DNA of 64,000 nucleotides from Rattus norvegicus (Eukaryota; Chordata; Mammalia; Rodentia; Muridae). Location of the stretch: positions 16,793,857 through 16,857,856 of the forward strand of contig NC_086029.1 in assembly GCF_036323735.1 (NCBI RefSeq), in the 5' to 3' direction. The position numbers and the translations under genes were made by a program. The notes under the pieces are model-generated. The model saw only the letters and a list, made by a program, of their open reading frames with translations, did not search any database and was not told the DNA's origin. Positions 59,300-64,000 of this stretch are shown here, piece by piece; within the stretch, counting starts at the first letter, position 1; every line of letters begins with the position of its first letter.

Positions 59300-60364
59300 G
59301 AAATGGTGGGAGGTGATGCAAAATGTTCCACAGTCCACAGACCCAAAGAAGCTAAATAGCAAGTGTCCCACAGTGAAGGACACTTGTATCTTACTGAGCA
59401 GGAGAGATAAAATAGACATTGGAAGTAGATGCAGGGAGAGGGAGGGTGATGGGGGAGAGAACTGGAATCAGTATGGAGAGAGCAACTCTGAGATGAGCTA
59501 GAAACCTAGGGCAATGGAAACTTCCGTGGATCTGAGGCTGAGCCTAGCCAAGACGTTTAGAAATAGGGGATATGGAACCTGGACCAATCATCTCCTCTAA
59601 TAAGGCAAGACTTCCAAGGTATGGAGATTCCCAGCCACAAAACCTTAGACCCACAACTTTTCCTCCTTACAAGATGTACAAGGATAAAGAAGGCCAGAGT
59701 ACTCTCCCAGTTTGAGATCCTTTCCATAAGAGACTCCACCCCTGACACTATTAATGATATTCTCCTATAGTTACAGACATGAGCCTAGTTTTACTGTAAT
59801 CTGAGAGGCTTCACCTAGCAGCTGATGGAAACAGATGCAGAGACCCACAGCCTAACTTTAGGTAGGGTTTGGGGAATCTTGTGGAAATGGGGAAGGAAGA
59901 ATTAAAGGAGCTAGAGAGGTCAAGGACACCACAAGAAAACTTACAGAATAAACTAACCTGTGTCCATGGGGTCTTACTGTGACTAAGCCATCAACTAGAT
60001 ATCATGCATGGGACAGACTTAGGCTCTATATACATATATAACAGATGTGAGGTTTGGACTTCATGCGGGACCCCTAACAGCAGGAGCAGGAGTTGTCCTT
60101 GACTCTGTTGCCTACCTTTGGACACCCTTTCCTTTACTGAGCCACCTTGTCAAGCCTCAGTAAAAGAAGATGCACCTAGTCTTACTGCAACTTGATATGA
60201 CACAGCTGGTTGATATCAATGGGAGGCCTTCTCTTCTGGGAAGAGAAATAGAAGGGGACATGGGGTAAGGAGGAAAGGGGGGAACTGGGAGGCGAGGAGG
60301 GAAGGGAAGCTGTAATCAGGATGTAAAGTGAATGAATGAATGAATGAATGAATGAATGAATGAA
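59300..60364 (+). mobile_element. Older Lx-type L1 3' UTR with (GAAT)n tail
   Basis: CTGATGGAAACAGATGCAGAGACCCACAG, GAATCTTGTGGAAATGGGG, GGAGCTAGAGAGGTCAAGGACACCACAAG and GTCTTACTGCAACTTGATATGAC match the older rodent Lx L1 3' UTR. It ends in a GGGAACTGGGAGG-type tract and (GAAT)n at 60329-60364. Confidence 0.8.
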
Positions 60365-60374
60365 AAAGACGAAA

Positions 60375-60900
60375 GGAGCTATTATACATCATTGCTGTGG
60401 TGCAAATTAGTACAGAAAATAAGGAAAACTATATAGGGTCTCACTGAAGCTATGCTATATTATGCAGTTAACATTTTTCTATGTCTATATCCAAAGGAAA
60501 TGATGTAAGCCTATCAACAGGCTATGTGCATGCTCTTATTTATTGTAGTACAACTCAATGCACTGAAGATACAGAAGCAGGGTAGATGTCGATCAAAGAG
60601 TACACACTGAAAATTCAGTCATATTGTTATTCAGTCATAAAAGAATGATATCCTGTCAACAAAAATCAATGTAACTGGAGGACATCACTGAGTATGAATT
60701 AAGTAGGATATTGAAAGAAAAATATAACATCTTAGCATCAATGTGAGAATATGTTAAGAAGTCTGACTTAGATTAAATGATCGAGATCATTAGGAAAGTC
60801 AAGAATAATACATCACAGGTCTAATTCCTAAGAACTTATTGTATATTTATGAATAGAAAATAGGAGCTCAAAATTCCAAAAAATAAAGACAAGATTAAAC
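60375..60900 (+). mobile_element. Ancient L1 ORF2-derived fragment
   Basis: TCTATATCCAAAGGAAATGATGTAAG, ATTCAGTCATAAAAGAATGATATCCTGTCA and GTAACTGGAGGACATCACTGAGT are the decayed end of L1 ORF2, homologous to the 3120-3930 copy. Confidence 0.75.
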
Positions 60901-62319
60901 AGTTAATTATATTGATTTGCTGAGTATGCAGTGTAAACACGTATTGAAATGTTACACTGTGCCCCATATATTGAAGATAAAAATGCTAACTATCCAACTT
61001 GATCATTAGTCAGCATAAACTTGTACTGGTTTATTATACTGGACCCCTCAAGCTTGTATATGTAAAGTTAAGAGCATTATTACTCTACAATTAATTATTA
61101 CATCTTATAAAAGTGACATGAAGTAAAAAGTAATACTATTTTTTAACTATTGTTTACATATTAAAATTTACCTATAAAATGCCAACTCAGAGGCAATGCT
61201 ACACAATTCTAGATAGGGCAATATTTCAAAAAACAGAAGCCAATAGTCCCCTAAAATGCCATCATAAATGCTTCATTTAAAGGAAAAGGAACAGTAAAAA
61301 TATGGAAATAATTTGGTCCTTGCTAGTGATGAGCAAAGACATTTTAAGGTGATGTTTTAGTGAGATGAGAAAGCCTCTAGGTATCAACATGCTAATGGTT
61401 GATAAGAATATAGAGGAACTTTTAATTAATACGCTTTGGCATTTTTAGATTCCTTTGAAAAGTTAACTTAATTTTGTAGTTAAAATTAGCACAAAAATAA
61501 CTTTTAATCACTTTACCCAACACTCTGCTGTCACAAGTGCCTTGAATGAAAAGAAAAACATTCTAGATATTTACTGAACATCTGAACTAAAGATGTTTAG
61601 ATGTTTATTTTAGACTGTGTGAATTTTACATTTGTCAAATGACACAAGGAAGTCTGCTGTGTTTATTTTTATTACTTTAATTTATTAATTCAAATTAATC
61701 TTAAACTCCTTTAGTTAATTTTCCTAATAAATTTGGTATAAATATAATTCTATCTTCATTTCATTGGGGTTAAAATTCATGCAAATTTCTAACCATTATT
61801 CACTTATTACCCAAATATCATTTTGTCCTTTTATTAACTATTCAGAATTAAATTTCTAGGCCAAATTATGAATCTGTTCCCCTGTCATGAACAGTTTCTC
61901 TTACTTATCATTAAGCCCATTTAGCCAGGTGGTTGGCCTGGAGACAATGTGCAGTACGTGTTTCTTGATGTGTGCATGAAGAAACTACTCCTAAATATTA
62001 ATCTCTTCCATTTGAACATTTTGTTTTATTTTTTCAAGGATGTCTCTTTTGTATTTTAGATGGGTTGTTTCTAAATACATTCAGACCCTAAGGGATTATT
62101 TCCACCTAATTTTATTCAGATGGTTACAATCTTAAAAACAAACATAATCTTTCAAGTCATCGACCGTTACTAATTTTTGGCCATTTTCCATATTTCTCCT
62201 TCTTTGTCTTAACTTGTGGGATATTTTATGCACTCATTTTCCTTTAAAGCTAAGATAGGGTTTTAGTGACAGAATGGAGTGTTAGGAGGGATTTATGAAT
62301 CCAGAAATAGAAAGTTATA
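60901..62319. other. Intergenic AT-rich stretch, nothing recognised
   Basis: No recognised element or exon; AT-rich. Confidence 0.45.
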
Positions 62320-62440
62320 GAAGTAATAATTGAGTATTAAATAATTTGCTCAGAATCACACAAAGAGCATACAGCAAAGGCAGGACTAGATGCCAGATTC
62401 AAGCTGCATTCCTTGAGCTTTTTTCTACTCTCAGGCTGAA
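62320..62440 (-). mobile_element. MIR SINE (ancient)
   Basis: AATAATTTGCTCAGAATCACACAAAGAGC and GGCAGGACTAGATGCCAGATTCAAGC match antisense MIR (CCAAGGTCACACAGC, then GGCAGAGCTGGGATTTGAACC). Confidence 0.7.
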
Positions 62441-63516
62441 TTTTGAGCATTGTTTTACACTGAACTATTTTCTCTTGCTTGTTCTTTCATGAATTGCAGG
62501 TTAATATGTATCATACCAGGTCTTGTGAAGGTCACGAGTGCTAAGCAAAAAAAAACACACAGGTCAGTCTTTGATTTAACTGTACCCACTTGGCAATGAG
62601 GACTGTGGAAATGCTCTCGACCTCGTGTATAATCCTTTTCAACTCTTTTCAGATTTGTTGTTTTGTCTTAAGCTGATTCAGCCTCCTATGGAACCCAGAG
62701 TTCCTACACTAGTTATGAAATTATAGCCCTCTCTTGAGAAACCTGATTAATTCATACTGCTGGAATTATCACCTGACTGCAAATGACATATGGTTTCATT
62801 CTGCTTCTTGTCTCTCTGGTTTGGGACATATTTTTTTGAAACACTAATAGATTTCTTACCTTGGAAGCCTCTTAATGCTTTGACATTAAACATAGACATT
62901 AAAAAATGTAGGCATGTTAATTGAGAATGGTAATCAGGATATCACCTCCGGGGCCTATTTTGTGTGAGTTAATGCTACTCAATTATAGCTGGCATCCTTA
63001 GACTGGAAACTTAACAATAAGCTGTCATTTTAATTTTATATTATTTCTTCATAAAACTGTGTTGTTTAATGTTTTCAAAATATATGTTTAATTGTGATGA
63101 CAGTTGATGTTTACCATTATTGTCATAGTCTTCATTTTTAATCTTAGTCATTTAAAAATACATTATTAGTATTATCTTTTAATTATTTAAAGAAAGCCCT
63201 TGCTCTCCTATTCAGAGATTTAACTTAGTAATTTTAAAAACTGACAATGAAGTATATTTCTCTGAAGTCTAAAACCAGATTAAAGGACAGACATATCAGA
63301 TGAGTACTTATAAGATCAGGGAAACCAGTGCTAGGACACTCAATAACCAGATCTTTAACACTAACAAATATTGACAAACTCAATATTGAGTACTATGTCT
63401 ATTTCTAGAACTTACTTATCCTGAGAAGTCACTAAGGAAAGGAAAATTGCTGGCTCATCTTTTACCTTGATATTCACAAATTTTCTTCCTTCCACCTGTG
63501 CTTAGTTATATATTTA
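62441..63516. other. Intergenic stretch, nothing recognised
   Basis: Repeat-poor and AT-rich; no element or exon. Confidence 0.45.
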
Positions 63517-63612
63517 CTTGTTGTTGTTGTTCTTGTCATTGTTGTTGTCGCTGTTGTTTCCTTTGTAGTCTAGGCTGGACTCCTACTTGTGATCTTCCTG
63601 CTCAGTGTCCCT
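63517..63612 (-). mobile_element. (TTG)n followed by a B1 fragment
   Basis: TTGTTGTTG units (63517-63560) precede CTTTGTAGTCTAGGCTGGACTCC and TTGTGATCTTCCTGCTCAGTGTCC, part of an antisense B1; the repeat corresponds to its A-rich tail. Confidence 0.5.
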
Positions 63613-64000
63613 AGAATGAAGACTGCAAATTTTCAGCAACATCATGGCTTTGTTTGGTTTAGAGCAAAGGGCCTAACTGCTCCTGTTATACTGTTGTGTG
63701 GAGCTTTTGTTACTCTGCCTAAGCTCTTGGAACAGGCCTTGCTACAAGTCCCCGCTCAGACAATACTGGATCCATGGATGGAAATACAGACATACACACG
63801 CACCACTTAATCTTAAAATGCCTTTGCTAACTCAACTACTGGGCACTGCTAAACCTCTTGTACCACCCCAGGCATAAACTGAAAACTCACATGGTTGGTT
63901 GACTTCTTTCCCTGATCCCTGGTTCTACCTGCATTCTCATGAGCAACTTTAAGTGTCCTAGCCCATCCTCAGTGATTGGTCGCTGGTGTATTTATTGATG
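63613..64000. other. Intergenic stretch, nothing recognised
   Basis: A 73-codon plus-strand frame (63589-63810) is unrecognised. No repeat or exon signal. Confidence 0.4.

Overview
The window is mammalian nuclear DNA and almost certainly from rat (Rattus). It carries tRNA-Ala-derived ID SINEs of the rat-abundant BC1 type, B1, B2 and B3 SINEs, rodent L1 and Lx LINE 3' ends including a young copy that I recognise from memory as the rat-type L1, rodent URR1 hAT MITEs, ERVL-MaLR remnants and an ERVK-like LTR. There is nothing prokaryotic or viral-operon-like. Nearly every long reading frame is a repeat artefact.

One protein-coding gene is supported: the 5' part of Chmp2b, a subunit of the ESCRT-III membrane-scission complex, on the minus strand. 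Exon 1 (start codon at 16434, donor at 16400/16399) lies in a CpG island at about 16.29-16.80 kb. Exon 2 is 2615-2706. Together they encode residues 1-42 exactly (34 + 92 nt) with consensus splice sites. Intron 1 (2707-16400) is 13.7 kb. Intron 2 and the remaining exons run off the left edge. The CpG-island promoter has paired NRF1-like motifs and no TATA box that I can see.

From 16.8 kb to 64 kb no exon was found. In other mammals CHMP2B is flanked upstream by VGLL3 at a distance, so this is most likely the Chmp2b-Vgll3 intergenic interval. It is a mosaic: a MaLR provirus remnant (20.0-21.15 kb), a MaLR element split by an Lx L1 (22.76-23.77 kb), a GC-rich murid tandem-like repeat (26.2-27.7 kb), L1 3' ends (28.6, 33.2, 40.1, 52.0, 56.6, 58.4, 59.3 and 60.4 kb), ancient MIRs (30.1, 31.3, 37.2, 62.3 kb), many microsatellites, a 60-bp minisatellite (50.5 kb), and repeat-poor AT-rich stretches (41.3-44.8, 45.0-48.5, 53.4-56.6, 60.9-63.5 kb) that are the best places to look for distal regulatory elements.

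The most notable structures are a perfect 24-bp inverted repeat with a 27-nt spacer (21189-21263), a 5'-truncated ID SINE in perfect 14-bp target-site duplications (50853-50922), a young L1 in 11-bp duplications inside Chmp2b intron 2, a long GGA/GAA/GCA triplet tract in Chmp2b intron 1, and a kappaB-motif cluster in an LTR-like stretch at 48.87-48.95 kb. I found no evidence for a novel multi-gene system.
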